Assembly (NCBI GenBank): GCA_024222455.1
Contig: JAAEPD010000318.1
Span: 16,129-80,128, forward strand
From: Aureispira sp.
GTDB taxonomy: Bacteria > Bacteroidota > Bacteroidia > Chitinophagales > Saprospiraceae
Reading direction: 5' to 3'
DNA length: 64,000 nucleotides
Each line of letters opens with the position of its first letter. Position 1 is the first letter of the stretch. This document shows, piece after piece, positions 1 to 8,373 of this stretch. The notes beneath the pieces were generated by a model. The model saw only the letters and a program-made list of their open reading frames with translations. It searched no databases and had not been told where the DNA came from. The position numbers were made by a program, and so were the translations under genes.

Positions 1-700
1 CTAGTTTGTTCCGTTCTAAATACAGAATGCGAAGGTTGCGCAACTGATTGAGTTCAGTAGGTAATTTAGTGAGTTGGTTTTCGCCAAGATCAAGAATTTC
101 TAAATCATTGAGATGGACTAGTTGCAAAGGTAATTGCTCTAAATGGTTAGCTCTAAGAATTAGCTTTTTTAGTTTAAATAACTTTATTATAAATCTAGGT
201 ATTTCTGTCAACTGATTGTCGATTAACGATAAAATCTCTAGATTTTGGAGTTGTTGTATCGATTTAGGTATTTCTGTCAAAGAGTTACCAACCAAAGAAA
301 GTTCTTCGAGTTGCGTTAAATTTCCTATTGATTCAGGTACATCTTTTAGTGCATTGTAGTTGACAATCAACTTGCGTAGTTTAGTCAAAAAACCAATCTC
401 TGTAGGAAGTTCTTTTATGTAATTATGATTGATCGAAAGTTCTTCTAAATCTGTTAAATGTTTGATCTCAGCAGGAAGAGAAGGTAAAGGCTGATAACTA
501 TAGTTTAATGTTTTGATTTTGTTTAAAACATTAATCCATTGATATTCAAAGCACTTGAATAAGCCCTCATGGTCTCGAACTAAGAGTTGAGCAATTTCAT
601 GGTCAACATCTACACCAACACCCTGCATTAGTTGAAACACTAATTCATGGTTAATGGTCTCACTGCTATGAAGCAGCGATTTGATTTGAGAGTTATTCAT
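1..700 (-). CDS. leucine-rich repeat protein, 3' part outside window
   Basis: An open frame runs on the minus strand from an ATG at 700 to the window edge, at least 233 codons without a stop. The first ~65 residues are helical and non-repetitive. After that come ~23-residue LRR units of the type LP.EI..L..L..L.L..N.L, for example LEELSINHNYIKELPTEIG and LRNLRILYLERNK. No signal peptide is visible, so a cytoplasmic protein is likely. LRRs of this type are protein-binding scaffolds and the partner is unknown. Three more LRR genes lie in this window (17.2, 18.4 and 34 kb). The C-terminus is not visible. Confidence 0.85.
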   Translation of the reverse strand, partial: MNNSQIKSLLHSSETINHELVFQLMQGVGVDVDHEIAQLLVRDHEGLFKCFEYQWINVLNKIKTLNYSYQPLPSLPAEIKHLTDLEELSINHNYIKELPTEIGFLTKLRKLIVNYNALKDVPESIGNLTQLEELSLVGNSLTEIPKSIQQLQNLEILSLIDNQLTEIPRFIIKLFKLKKLILRANHLEQLPLQLVHLNDLEILDLGENQLTKLPTELNQLRNLRILYLERNKL

Positions 701-798
701 ATCGTAGGCTTTTTAGTTTGGGACTTCCTTAAAGTAGGCTAAATTTATGATTTTGTCAAGCCCTTTTTATCTTAAGAAATAACTTTTTTTGTCAAACT

Positions 799-1452
799 TT
801 ACCATTCAAGTAGTTTCAAAAAGTCTGTAGAATGTTTTAGCAAAACCTTGTCTATTGTCTGGCAAGGAGGACATTGGTGACAGCGTATAAGATTATAATT
901 AGAACCACCTTTGGGGTAGCGACAAGACCATGTTAAGGCTAGTAAATCTATTGGCATTGACTTCATTACATCATACTTGTACATATCTTTGAGAGGGAAT
1001 ACAATCTTTAGGTCTTGAGGATTTTTCTTGGTGACTAGATAAAGAATTTTTGCAATATGGCTAATTCGATCATGGAAACCTTCTTGCAAAAAATCATCAG
1101 CAATAGCACCTTCCATGAATTCTTCTATTTCGGGATGGGATAAAATACAACTAGCCGCTGCAAAATTGACCACTTCACTATCCCAATGTGGTTGAGGTGC
1201 TCCCAACTCGGCATAATTGTATTCTAATTTTCGAAATGTAAAATTATTAATACCATGATTTCGCAACCATTCCAAAATATTTCGAACAGCTTCTTCTTCT
1301 TGAATAGTTCTACTAGCACTAGCAGCATTGATAATATTGACTTTAAAAACAAAATACTCCTGTTCAGGATTTTGAGTCAAGGTTTGGTAAAGGACGGCTG
1401 TACTGTCTACCCCTCCAGAAAAGGGAATGATTGCTTTATATTGCTTTTTCAT
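799..1452 (-). CDS. QueC-like PP-loop ATPase
   Basis: This 217-aa protein has the PP-loop ATP-binding signature SGGVDS at residues 12-17. Near the C-terminus it has four cysteines (C177, C191, C194, C197) spaced like the zinc site of QueC, 7-cyano-7-deazaguanine synthase, after a TWSC motif. QueC makes preQ0 from carboxydeazaguanine, ATP and ammonia for queuosine or deazaguanine DNA modification. No other queuosine gene lies nearby and the middle part differs from classic QueC, so it may be a paralogue with another substrate. It starts 4 bp after the stop of the upstream GNAT gene, so the two are probably co-transcribed and translationally coupled. Confidence 0.72.
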   Translation of the reverse strand: MKKQYKAIIPFSGGVDSTAVLYQTLTQNPEQEYFVFKVNIINAASASRTIQEEEAVRNILEWLRNHGINNFTFRKLEYNYAELGAPQPHWDSEVVNFAAASCILSHPEIEEFMEGAIADDFLQEGFHDRISHIAKILYLVTKKNPQDLKIVFPLKDMYKYDVMKSMPIDLLALTWSCRYPKGGSNYNLIRCHQCPPCQTIDKVLLKHSTDFLKLLEW

Positions 1453-1456
1453 AGTG

Positions 1457-2041
1457 TTAGGAATTGATTTTTTTTAAATAAATAGTAGAGGAACAGGTGC
1501 AAGGAATTGCAGCACAAAGTGAACAAATATATTGTTTTTTGATACTGTCTTCATACCAATAATTGGGTATTGTTTTTATAGATTCAAACCCACAATGTCT
1601 AAATATTTTTCCCATCGATTGTCCAGATTTTTCTTCCCATACAGTCGATAAAATAGCTTCTACATGCGGTTCTAATAATTCATTACTTAAAGAGACCAAA
1701 TCTTGTCCAAAACCTTGTCTTTGGAAGTCAGGGTGTATAGCAGAATGTTTTCTTAAGGCAACAATAGCATCATCTTTAAACGTTTGCAAAAACCAGGTTC
1801 TTGCAGGTCCTTCAAGAAATTGTAAGGAAAGCTCTTTCGCAGAATCAATTAAGGATAAAGAAACTCCTAAAACGTGTTGCTCCTGTAGAGAAACTACACC
1901 AATGTAGGGTGTTACTAAAAAAGCTTCTATATCCTTTTGAGATAAATAACCTTGCCCAAATTGCTGGTCAAAAATATCTTTGACCTGAGGAATATGTTGT
2001 TGTTCTAATTTTTGAATCTCAATGTTGTGCAGTACAAGCAT
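1457..2041 (-). CDS. GNAT acetyltransferase with Cys-rich tail
   Basis: This 194-aa protein has a GNAT fold. The acetyl-CoA pyrophosphate-binding loop is QRQGFG in the segment HPDFQRQGFGQDL, followed by a helix and the typical FRHCGFE beta-strand region. After the GNAT domain comes a short tail with four cysteines (C173, C176, C181, C183) in a CxxC...CxC pattern, which suggests a metal site and is unusual for this family. The substrate is unknown. It is the first gene of a probable two-gene operon with the QueC-like ATPase, which begins 4 bp downstream. The GNAT call is firm; the metal site is inference. Confidence 0.75.
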   Translation of the reverse strand: MLVLHNIEIQKLEQQHIPQVKDIFDQQFGQGYLSQKDIEAFLVTPYIGVVSLQEQHVLGVSLSLIDSAKELSLQFLEGPARTWFLQTFKDDAIVALRKHSAIHPDFQRQGFGQDLVSLSNELLEPHVEAILSTVWEEKSGQSMGKIFRHCGFESIKTIPNYWYEDSIKKQYICSLCAAIPCTCSSTIYLKKINS

Positions 2042-2100
2042 TCTAAAATTTATACTTTATTGAAATATTACTTATTGATAGTCAAGTTGTTATTGTTTGT

Positions 2101-2140
2101 AGTCAATTTCTTGCGAAAATTTAATAAACTATAGAATAAA
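2101..2140 (+). repeat. degenerate copy of the 150-bp intergenic element (right end)
   Basis: This segment carries the core CTTGCGAAAATTTA followed by AAACTATAG. It matches the right end of the fuller copies at 52195-52237 and, inverted, 62541-62582. It fills the gap between the GNAT gene and the symporter gene. Only the right end is recognisable. Confidence 0.5.
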
Positions 2141-2141
2141 A

Positions 2142-3932
2142 CTAATCTATTAAGTTTACTTTTTTCATAAAAAACTGTAGTCCAAAAGCGCTAACTAAGG
2201 CTAAAACGGCACAGATACCAGCAGTATTCCATTCTTTTAGGAGCAGTTTTCCTGTCAAGAAAAGCATACTATAGGTAAGCACAATACCACTCAACCAACA
2301 AAGTAATAAATCTGCAATACCATAAGGCTTAGGTGCTGTACTGATATGACTATCCAAAATTGTATTATCCATATTGCCTACATTTGGAGCATCTTGCTGA
2401 TGAACTTTTTGCCAAAAGTTTTGAAGTGTTTTTGCATCTGTAGGAGGTGTAAGAAAAGTGACGGCTAACCAAACTACTGTAGTGAATAAAACCGTTATTA
2501 GAAATGCTTCTGGAAAGGCAATATCAGTAAAATAAAGAATTGTAGTAGAAAAGAAAGGAGCTATGGTTGCAGCTATTTCACTCCAAGCATTGATCCTAGC
2601 CCAATACCAACGCAAGATCAAGACAAGTCCTAGACCTGCACCACATTGCATAATAAAACCCCATGCCCCCGAAATGCTGTTTACTTTAGTGCTTACAATC
2701 AAGCCTATTACCATCAAAACTAGTGTAAAAATTCTAGAAGAAAATACATAGTGTTTGTCACTCTCATTAGGGCTAATAAATCGTTTGTATAGGTCATTAA
2801 CAACATAGCTAGCACCCCAATTGAGCTGTGTAGAAATGGTACTCATGTAAGCCGCCAAAAAGGCAACTAACAAAAGGCCTTGCAAACCAGAAGGCAAGAA
2901 GTCTCGCATAGCATAGACATAGCCTAACTTAGCATCAGCACCATCATTGGCGCTCAATTCTGGATATAAAACTACTGCAGCTAGTGCTACTAAAATCCAA
3001 GCCCAAGGACGTATACAGTAGTGTGCTATTTGGAAAAACAGGGTAGCATAAACAGCGTCTTTATCTGAGCGTGTACTCATCATACGTTGAGCAATATAGC
3101 CACCTCCTCCAGGTTCTGCTCCTGGATACCAACTGGCCCACCATTGCACACCTGCATAAGCAAAAAATGCCCCAAAAGAGAGTACTAAACTATTGCCTGT
3201 ACTAGCTATCGAATTATCATTATCTATAGTTGGAAAGAAGTTTAGAATACCTGGTTTTATAGCTTCAGCTTGTTCTTTTAGGTTATCAATACCTCCAATT
3301 TCGGGAGAAGTAATGACCAAATATGCTAAAATAGCACAGCCAACCATAGCCACCACAAATTGTATAGCATCTGTAACAGCAACCCCCTGTATTCCTGAGA
3401 AGGAAGTATATATAGCAGCCATGAGCATAGCTAATCCTGTATACATCAGTGCTGTCATAGGATCTAAGCCAAAAAAGACCGTTAGTAAGGATTGTAGAGC
3501 TACATTGACCCATGCAATCACAATCACATTCATAACCACACCTAAATAGATGGCCTTGAAACCACGCAGAAACTTAGCTGGCTCGCCACTATATCTAAGT
3601 TCTATTAACTCTACCTCTGTCATTACACCTGAACGTTGCCACATACGAGCAAAGAAAAAAGTAGTGAGCATACCACCTGCCAAAAAGCTCCACCATAGCC
3701 AGTTGCCTGCTATTCCGTTTTGTCCAACCAATTCTGTAACTGCTAATGGTGTATCTGCTGCAAATGTAGTAGCTACCATGGATACACCAGCTAAGAGCCA
3801 ATGCATGTTTCGACCTCCCAAAAAGAAGCTTTCCATGTCCTTACCTGATTTTTTGGTAAAGGATAAACCGACTCCAAATATAACTAAGAGGAATCCTATG
3901 ATGATAAACCAATCTAATGTAGAGAGTTGCAT
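2142..3932 (-). CDS. sodium:solute symporter (SSS family)
   Basis: This 596-aa inner-membrane protein has about 13-14 hydrophobic segments. Its N-terminus is typical of Na+/solute symporters: a first TM helix, then a FFLGGRNMHW loop and a second helix with SMVATTFAADTP. Members import sugars, amino acids, sialic acid or other small solutes with Na+. The substrate cannot be read from sequence and no catabolic genes flank it. A hydrophilic stretch of ~45 residues lies before the last two TM helices. It is transcribed alone; the gap to the next gene holds a repeat remnant. Confidence 0.88.
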   Translation of the reverse strand: MQLSTLDWFIIIGFLLVIFGVGLSFTKKSGKDMESFFLGGRNMHWLLAGVSMVATTFAADTPLAVTELVGQNGIAGNWLWWSFLAGGMLTTFFFARMWQRSGVMTEVELIELRYSGEPAKFLRGFKAIYLGVVMNVIVIAWVNVALQSLLTVFFGLDPMTALMYTGLAMLMAAIYTSFSGIQGVAVTDAIQFVVAMVGCAILAYLVITSPEIGGIDNLKEQAEAIKPGILNFFPTIDNDNSIASTGNSLVLSFGAFFAYAGVQWWASWYPGAEPGGGGYIAQRMMSTRSDKDAVYATLFFQIAHYCIRPWAWILVALAAVVLYPELSANDGADAKLGYVYAMRDFLPSGLQGLLLVAFLAAYMSTISTQLNWGASYVVNDLYKRFISPNESDKHYVFSSRIFTLVLMVIGLIVSTKVNSISGAWGFIMQCGAGLGLVLILRWYWARINAWSEIAATIAPFFSTTILYFTDIAFPEAFLITVLFTTVVWLAVTFLTPPTDAKTLQNFWQKVHQQDAPNVGNMDNTILDSHISTAPKPYGIADLLLCWLSGIVLTYSMLFLTGKLLLKEWNTAGICAVLALVSAFGLQFFMKKVNLID

Positions 3933-4037
3933 ATATTTATATTGTGCTTAATATTGTTAATTATAAAGGGCAATAATAGAAAATTATAAACAGTCAGCAC
4001 TAAAAATTTGCTAAAAAAAAAGTATTATTACAACTTA

Positions 4038-4195
4038 GGAATGGCAAAGAAATAACTTACAACAGTTTAAAATACTCTTTTAAATCCTAGCCGCATTATT
4101 TTTCTCAGTAATAGCTAGGCTATTCCTTCTAAAAATGCTTTGCTAAGACTTAAAATAACTACTTAATCTGTCACAGATTATTTCTTTGCCATTCC
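4038..4195. mobile_element. MITE-like element, 18-bp TIRs, TTA duplication
   Basis: Perfect 18-bp terminal inverted repeats, GGAATGGCAAAGAAATAA at 4038-4055 and its complement at 4178-4195, bound a 158-bp non-coding segment. Both ends are flanked by TTA (4035-4037 and 4196-4198), consistent with a 3-bp target duplication. The interior has smaller palindromes: CCTAGC/GCTAGG (4086-4091, 4114-4119) and AATCTG/CAGATT next to the right TIR. It has no coding capacity. It fills most of the 308-bp gap between the symporter and cupin genes. Confidence 0.6.
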
Positions 4196-4240
4196 TTACC
4201 ATAGAATAAAGTATTTATACACCAAACACCTAGAATCGTT

Positions 4241-4669
4241 ATGCGTTATTGTGTCCTTTTATTACTGCTGATTTTTTCTGTGAATACTCAGGCTCAAGTT
4301 GATATTAAAAAATTTGGAGATGTTGTGGCTGATGAGGAATATGAGAATGTGAAAGTAATGCCTATTCACTCTGATCGAAATACTAGTGTATTTGTAATTT
4401 TTGTAAAAAAAGAGGTTAAAAAACATTTCCACCAATACCATACAGAGGTGGTTACTGTTTTGGAGGGAAAAGGAGAGATGTTTATGAATGGGAAAGTTTT
4501 TGATGTGAAAGTAGGAGATTGTATAGTGATACCTCCAGGTACCGAACATGCTGTGATTACACGTAGTGGAAAACCACTAAAAGTACTCTCTGTACAGTCC
4601 CCAGAGTTTGAAGGTGAAGATCGTATTTATACAGAAGACGAAGACGAAGAGGAAGAAGACGAAGATTAA
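4241..4669 (+). CDS. secreted cupin-domain protein
   Basis: This 142-aa protein starts with a signal peptide (cleavage likely after residue 19, TQAQ) and then forms one small cupin domain. Cupin motif 1 is HFHQYHTEVVTVLEGKGEM, with metal-binding His and Glu. Motif 2 is GDCIVIPPGTEHAV, with the last His. Such single-domain cupins bind a divalent metal and may be enzymes or sensors. The last ~20 residues are almost all Asp and Glu, a possible Ca2+-binding or solubilising tail. The gene stands alone and is followed by two hairpins that can end transcription. Confidence 0.85.
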   Translation: MRYCVLLLLLIFSVNTQAQVDIKKFGDVVADEEYENVKVMPIHSDRNTSVFVIFVKKEVKKHFHQYHTEVVTVLEGKGEMFMNGKVFDVKVGDCIVIPPGTEHAVITRSGKPLKVLSVQSPEFEGEDRIYTEDEDEEEEDED

Positions 4670-4685
4670 ACTAAATAAATAGAAT

Positions 4686-4711
4686 AAGCCAAGCAGCGAT
4701 TTGGCTTTTTT
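4686..4711 (+). terminator. rho-independent terminator of the cupin gene
   Basis: The 7-bp stem AAGCCAA/TTGGCTT has an 8-nt loop and is followed by a T run, 16 bp after the cupin stop codon. Confidence 0.75.
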
Positions 4712-4766
4712 AAAGGTTATCAATATTGAATATAATTTTTTCAATATTGATAACCTTTCTTTTTTT
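4712..4766 (+). terminator. perfect 19-bp inverted repeat with T tract
   Basis: A perfect 19-bp inverted repeat (4712-4730 and 4740-4758, AAAGGTTATCAATATTGAA and its complement) with a 9-nt loop is followed by CTTTTTTTT. It sits directly after the cupin terminator. It could be a second terminator, or a palindromic protein-binding or repeat element; the stem is unusually AT-rich and long for a terminator. Confidence 0.55.
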
Positions 4767-4819
4767 TATGACAATAAAGAGCTTTACATCATACTATTAT
4801 ATAATTAAATTTTTTTCAG

Positions 4820-5485
4820 ATGAAAAGCACTATGTTATTAACTTGGGTAATCGTAATTACCTTTGCCTCTGTACTTTGCACTACCACTGTTCAGGCTCAA
4901 ATCAAATTAGGAGTAGAAGCTGGAGGCAACTATTCTCAAATCTTTTTTAATTACGACAAGCGCATTCCTGATAGTTCAAAAACTATAAAATCTTTTAAGC
5001 CCAAAATAGGGTTTAAGGGAGGAGTAACTTTTGAAAATGAATTCAATCAATATTTAGCTATTAAAGTAGGAATTCTCTATTCACTTTGAGGTGCTTCTAA
5101 GGCTGTAGATAAAGGGAATGGAGTTATGAAAGACATCAATCAACACTTATTAATACTTCCTGTATTGTTCAGTGTGAAACCTATTGAACAGTTTCATGTT
5201 AATGTGGGAATGGAATATGGATTTGTTTTGTCTAATGACCGATCTGGAGTTCCAGTTAGAAATGTGTTTGATTTTAGGGTAAGGGTAGCAGGAGGATTAA
5301 CTTATCAAGTTCTGCCTTATTTAGGAATCAATGCCTATTGTTCTTATGATATTAGAGCTAGTAACCCTATATATTACACAGATGCTCAAGGTAATGATAT
5401 TGGTACCTCTTCTGAAAACATGTTGGTGGCTAGTCTTGGAGTAAATTATACCTTCAAGTCTTGGAGTAAGAAATCGAGAGACTAA
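4820..5485 (+). pseudogene. PorT-like outer-membrane beta-barrel, internal stop
   Basis: Two frame-matched segments (4820-5089 and 5126-5485) form one ~220-aa protein interrupted by a TGA at 5087-5089. The first part has a signal peptide ending VQAQ, then KLGVEAGGNYSQ and FKPKIGFKGGVTFE, typical of small Bacteroidota outer-membrane beta-barrels (PorT/OMP_b-brl type). The second part continues with the alternating strands and ends in ...LGVNYTFKSW. The text around the stop reads LYSL*GASK. A single C-to-T change of a CGA codon would explain it. The alternatives are a sequencing error or restart at the ATG at 5126, which would lack a signal peptide. Confidence 0.75.
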
Positions 5486-5594
5486 TGTGGTCTATAAAGG
5501 GAGCATTTTAGGGAGAAGGTATAGCTATAGTTGTAATTGAGTGTTCAATTTTGTAAATTGTAAACTTGACTAAACCGCCTTAGCCCAACAGAAT

Positions 5595-6572
5595 ATGACC
5601 ACTAAACCCAAACGCCCTCTATGGCGCAGAGTTCTGCGCATTATAGGTTATTTATTACTCATAGGATTTATATTAGCAAATATAGTAGCTTATAATCATG
5701 CCTATTATTTTACTCATTTTGCAGATTCCAATACACCCAAATTAGATATTAAAGAAGTTGAAAACTTCAGCCTTTGGCAAAAAATAGGATTGCTGTTTTG
5801 GGGCGTAGCTGTACCTAAATCTCAAAATGGGCAACAACCTCAAGACATGATGGAGGTGGTTAATCTAAGGAGTTCTAAAAACTTGGAAGCTTGGTTTATT
5901 CCTATTTGGCAACCCAATGCTAAGGGGACTGTTATTCTTTGCCATGGATATGGAGCTTCTAAATCTAGTTTACTACAAGAAGCTCGACAATTTAGAGGAA
6001 TGGGTTATCATACCTTTTTGATCGATTTTAGAGGTCATGGAAACTCTGAAGGGGTAATGACAACTATTGGTGCAGGAGAAGCTGAGGATGTCAAGGCTGC
6101 TTATGATTATATTCAAGAGCGAATGCCTGATTCTCCCATAGTTTTGTATGGCGTATCGATGGGCGCTGTATCTATCCTAAAGGCTGTGCATGATTATGAC
6201 TTTGCTGCAGAGCGTGTTATAGTTAGTTGTCCATTTGGTTCTTTGCGGCAGGCAGTGCTTAATCGTTTTGAAATGATGGGGGCGCCATCCTTTTTAGCTG
6301 CAGATTTACTAATGTTTTGGGGAAGTGTGCAAGGTGGATTTTGGGCTTATTCGCATCATGTACCTACTTATGCAGCAAAACTTAAAGTGCCTACTTTGCT
6401 GCTATATGGAGAGCATGATCCTAAGGTGAAAAGGAGCGAAATAGATTTAGTTTTTGAGTCGATGACTTGCCCTAAAAAGCTAGAGGTGTTTGAATGTGGA
6501 GGTCATGATGATATGTATAGTAGTTGTGTGGAAGAGTGGTATGCTGTAGTTAGCCAATTTATGAATGAATAA
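5595..6572 (+). CDS. membrane-anchored alpha/beta hydrolase
   Basis: This 325-aa protein has one N-terminal TM helix (about residues 13-33) and then an alpha/beta hydrolase of the serine aminopeptidase/lipase type. The oxyanion region is CHGYGASKS. The nucleophile elbow is YGVSMGA with Ser188, the acid is in YGEHD (Asp275) and the base is in GGHDD (His304), so the triad is complete. The substrate is unknown; esters or lipids are likely for this subgroup. The downstream membrane-protein gene starts 7 bp after the stop, so the pair is probably one operon. Confidence 0.85.
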   Translation: MTTKPKRPLWRRVLRIIGYLLLIGFILANIVAYNHAYYFTHFADSNTPKLDIKEVENFSLWQKIGLLFWGVAVPKSQNGQQPQDMMEVVNLRSSKNLEAWFIPIWQPNAKGTVILCHGYGASKSSLLQEARQFRGMGYHTFLIDFRGHGNSEGVMTTIGAGEAEDVKAAYDYIQERMPDSPIVLYGVSMGAVSILKAVHDYDFAAERVIVSCPFGSLRQAVLNRFEMMGAPSFLAADLLMFWGSVQGGFWAYSHHVPTYAAKLKVPTLLLYGEHDPKVKRSEIDLVFESMTCPKKLEVFECGGHDDMYSSCVEEWYAVVSQFMNE

Positions 6573-6579
6573 TGTATTT

Positions 6580-7095
6580 ATGCCTAAACAAATATTAGAT
6601 GAACCTTTATTTGATGTAGAATTAGATGAGAAGCAAATAAGGCTAACTCAACTGAAAAGGCGATGCTTAGTAATTTGGGCTGTTTGTATAGGTACTTGGG
6701 CAGCTGTTCAATTTCTTTTTGTATTTATATTGGACTACTGGCCAGAAGCAGCTAGAGTTATGATGCCTACTTTTTATATAAATGTATTTGTATTTGGAGC
6801 TATGTTTACACCAATCCTTCTAAAACCTCATAAGCCAAAGAAGACAAATTTATTGTGGAATATAGTGCAGCATATTCTTGTTTTTGGAGCATTGTATGCA
6901 ATTGTAGTTCTTTGTTTTGCGGGAGCAAGCTTACTATTGGCTCTGTTGGGATCAAAACTTTCTTTGTTGAACCTGAATCAATATTGGACAATTTACCTGA
7001 GTTTTTTATTGTCTAGTGGGGGACTTATGTTAGGAGTCTTTTTCTTCCTAAAACCTGAATTAAGTTATACTGTTGATACTCCATCAGAAGAATAG
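6580..7095 (+). CDS. small membrane protein, MPKQILDEPL family
   Basis: This 171-aa protein has four predicted TM helices and no recognised domain. I chose the ATG at 6580 rather than the one at 6565, because it gives the N-terminus MPKQILDEPLF. The same motif opens proteins at 9183 (MPNQILDEPLF), 59728 (MPKNILDSPLE) and 63178 (MQILDESP). The rest is only loosely alike: a charged linker of ~15-20 residues, then four hydrophobic segments. The conserved tag before the first TM helix suggests a cytoplasmic docking motif. It follows the hydrolase gene by 7 bp. The function is unknown. Confidence 0.7.
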   Translation: MPKQILDEPLFDVELDEKQIRLTQLKRRCLVIWAVCIGTWAAVQFLFVFILDYWPEAARVMMPTFYINVFVFGAMFTPILLKPHKPKKTNLLWNIVQHILVFGALYAIVVLCFAGASLLLALLGSKLSLLNLNQYWTIYLSFLLSSGGLMLGVFFFLKPELSYTVDTPSEE

Positions 7096-7349
7096 TCTTA
7101 TTGCAGATTTATCCTTTTTCATCCTTCTAATATTAATCTATTCGTAATAATGTCTAGTATTTACAAATGATATATCGCTATTATTTTTTTATTTTAATAG
7201 GTTTGCCTTTTTTTGTGGGTGCTTAATCAATAAGTTATAGCTTATAGGTTTATTGGACATATCCTAAACATAGTATTATAGCTTGTCTATTGTTTAATTA
7301 TGGAATGAATAAACGCTAGATATTAGCAATAGAAGCTGAGTTTTTTACA

Positions 7350-7559
7350 ATGTTTTATTCTGATTATGAATCTTATATAGATCCATTTAGAATTATTAAT
7401 GGAATTCGTTATATCTTTAAAAAAAAGATGCATTCTAGCAGTTTATACTATAATCTTGAACACAAGATATCTAATGTTCATATTGTATATATTTTGTTGC
7501 TGAGTTATAGTGTAAATTTGAATGACATTCTAAAAAAAATAAAAAAACTGCTTAAGTAA
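7350..7559 (+). CDS. small ORF coupled to DUF4956 gene
   Basis: A 69-aa frame whose TAA stop overlaps the next ATG by one base (TAATG), a spacing typical of translational coupling. The protein is basic at both ends with a hydrophobic stretch (VHIVYILLLSYSV). No family is recognised. The stop/start overlap is the only support, and the AT-rich context makes chance possible. Confidence 0.35.
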   Translation: MFYSDYESYIDPFRIINGIRYIFKKKMHSSSLYYNLEHKISNVHIVYILLLSYSVNLNDILKKIKKLLK

Positions 7560-8149
7560 TGGAAATAGCTTGGTTTGACGTAGATGTCTATAAACTGTTA
7601 TTTAGACTTGTAATCAATATTATTTTTGTTACACTTATTGCTCGTGGTATCTATTATCCGAATAATAATAATAAAGACTATTTATTCAGTTACTACATAA
7701 TTGGGTTCGTTACCTTCTTTCTTTGTTTTAGTCTCAAAAAATTAGATATAGACACAGGAATGGGGCTTGGTTTGTTTGCCATTTTTGGAATTATTCGATA
7801 CAGAACGAACACCATTGCTATTAAGGAAATGACCTATGTCTTTGCTGTTATTGGGCTGAGTGTGATCAATGCTTTAGCGGCAAATAAAATTTCCATAACC
7901 GAGCTGCTTATTACCAATATCTTTTTGGCAACACTTATGGGCATATTTGAATATGCATGGCTGGCTAAACATCAAACGCATCAAACAACTATTGTTGTTC
8001 CTCTAAAAAATGTCGAATCCCTACAAATCAAGGATCTAGAACAACAATTGAAAGAAACTACTGATTTAGATATTAGTTATATTACAATTGAAAAGATAAA
8101 TTACTCTAATAAGAGTGTTCAAGTCCATGTGTTTTATCTAAAAAAATGA
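7559..8149 (+). CDS. DUF4956 membrane protein
   Basis: This 196-aa protein has four TM segments followed by a ~60-aa soluble domain. The motif GMGLGLFAIFGIIRYRT after the second TM helix is the hallmark of DUF4956. In many bacteria this family sits beside a VTC-like polyphosphate polymerase domain protein, which hints at a phosphate-related role. No such partner is visible here. The C-terminal part (VESLQIKDLEQQLKETTDL onward) resembles a small alpha/beta domain. The start overlaps the stop of the preceding 69-aa frame. Confidence 0.8.
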   Translation: MEIAWFDVDVYKLLFRLVINIIFVTLIARGIYYPNNNNKDYLFSYYIIGFVTFFLCFSLKKLDIDTGMGLGLFAIFGIIRYRTNTIAIKEMTYVFAVIGLSVINALAANKISITELLITNIFLATLMGIFEYAWLAKHQTHQTTIVVPLKNVESLQIKDLEQQLKETTDLDISYITIEKINYSNKSVQVHVFYLKK

Positions 8150-8373
8150 TGGAGTATCTCTTCGAGTATAACTTTACTTGATTAGTTCAAAGTAACTCTG
8201 ACATCTAGAGTTTTAAGGTGGAGCAAATGATTCATTTGTTGTTTAGATATGGTATTGTAGTGTTGCAATGATCAAAGGAATAATAATGTTAGGTATATAT
8301 TATATACTTCGTATGAATATGCCTGATGTAGCTCAATAACACACTCAATAACTTGCTTCTAATTTAACGATTT

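Noticed and set aside
3193..3549. 118-codon plus-strand frame in the symporter gene
   Set aside because: Antisense shadow of TM-coding sequence with no ribosome site or family likeness.
4726..4950. 74-codon plus-strand frame
   Set aside because: It starts inside an inverted repeat and runs out of frame over the barrel gene's signal peptide.
5087..5089. TGA as selenocysteine or recoded codon
   Set aside because: No SECIS-like structure or other internal TGA in the window; a mutation or error is simpler.
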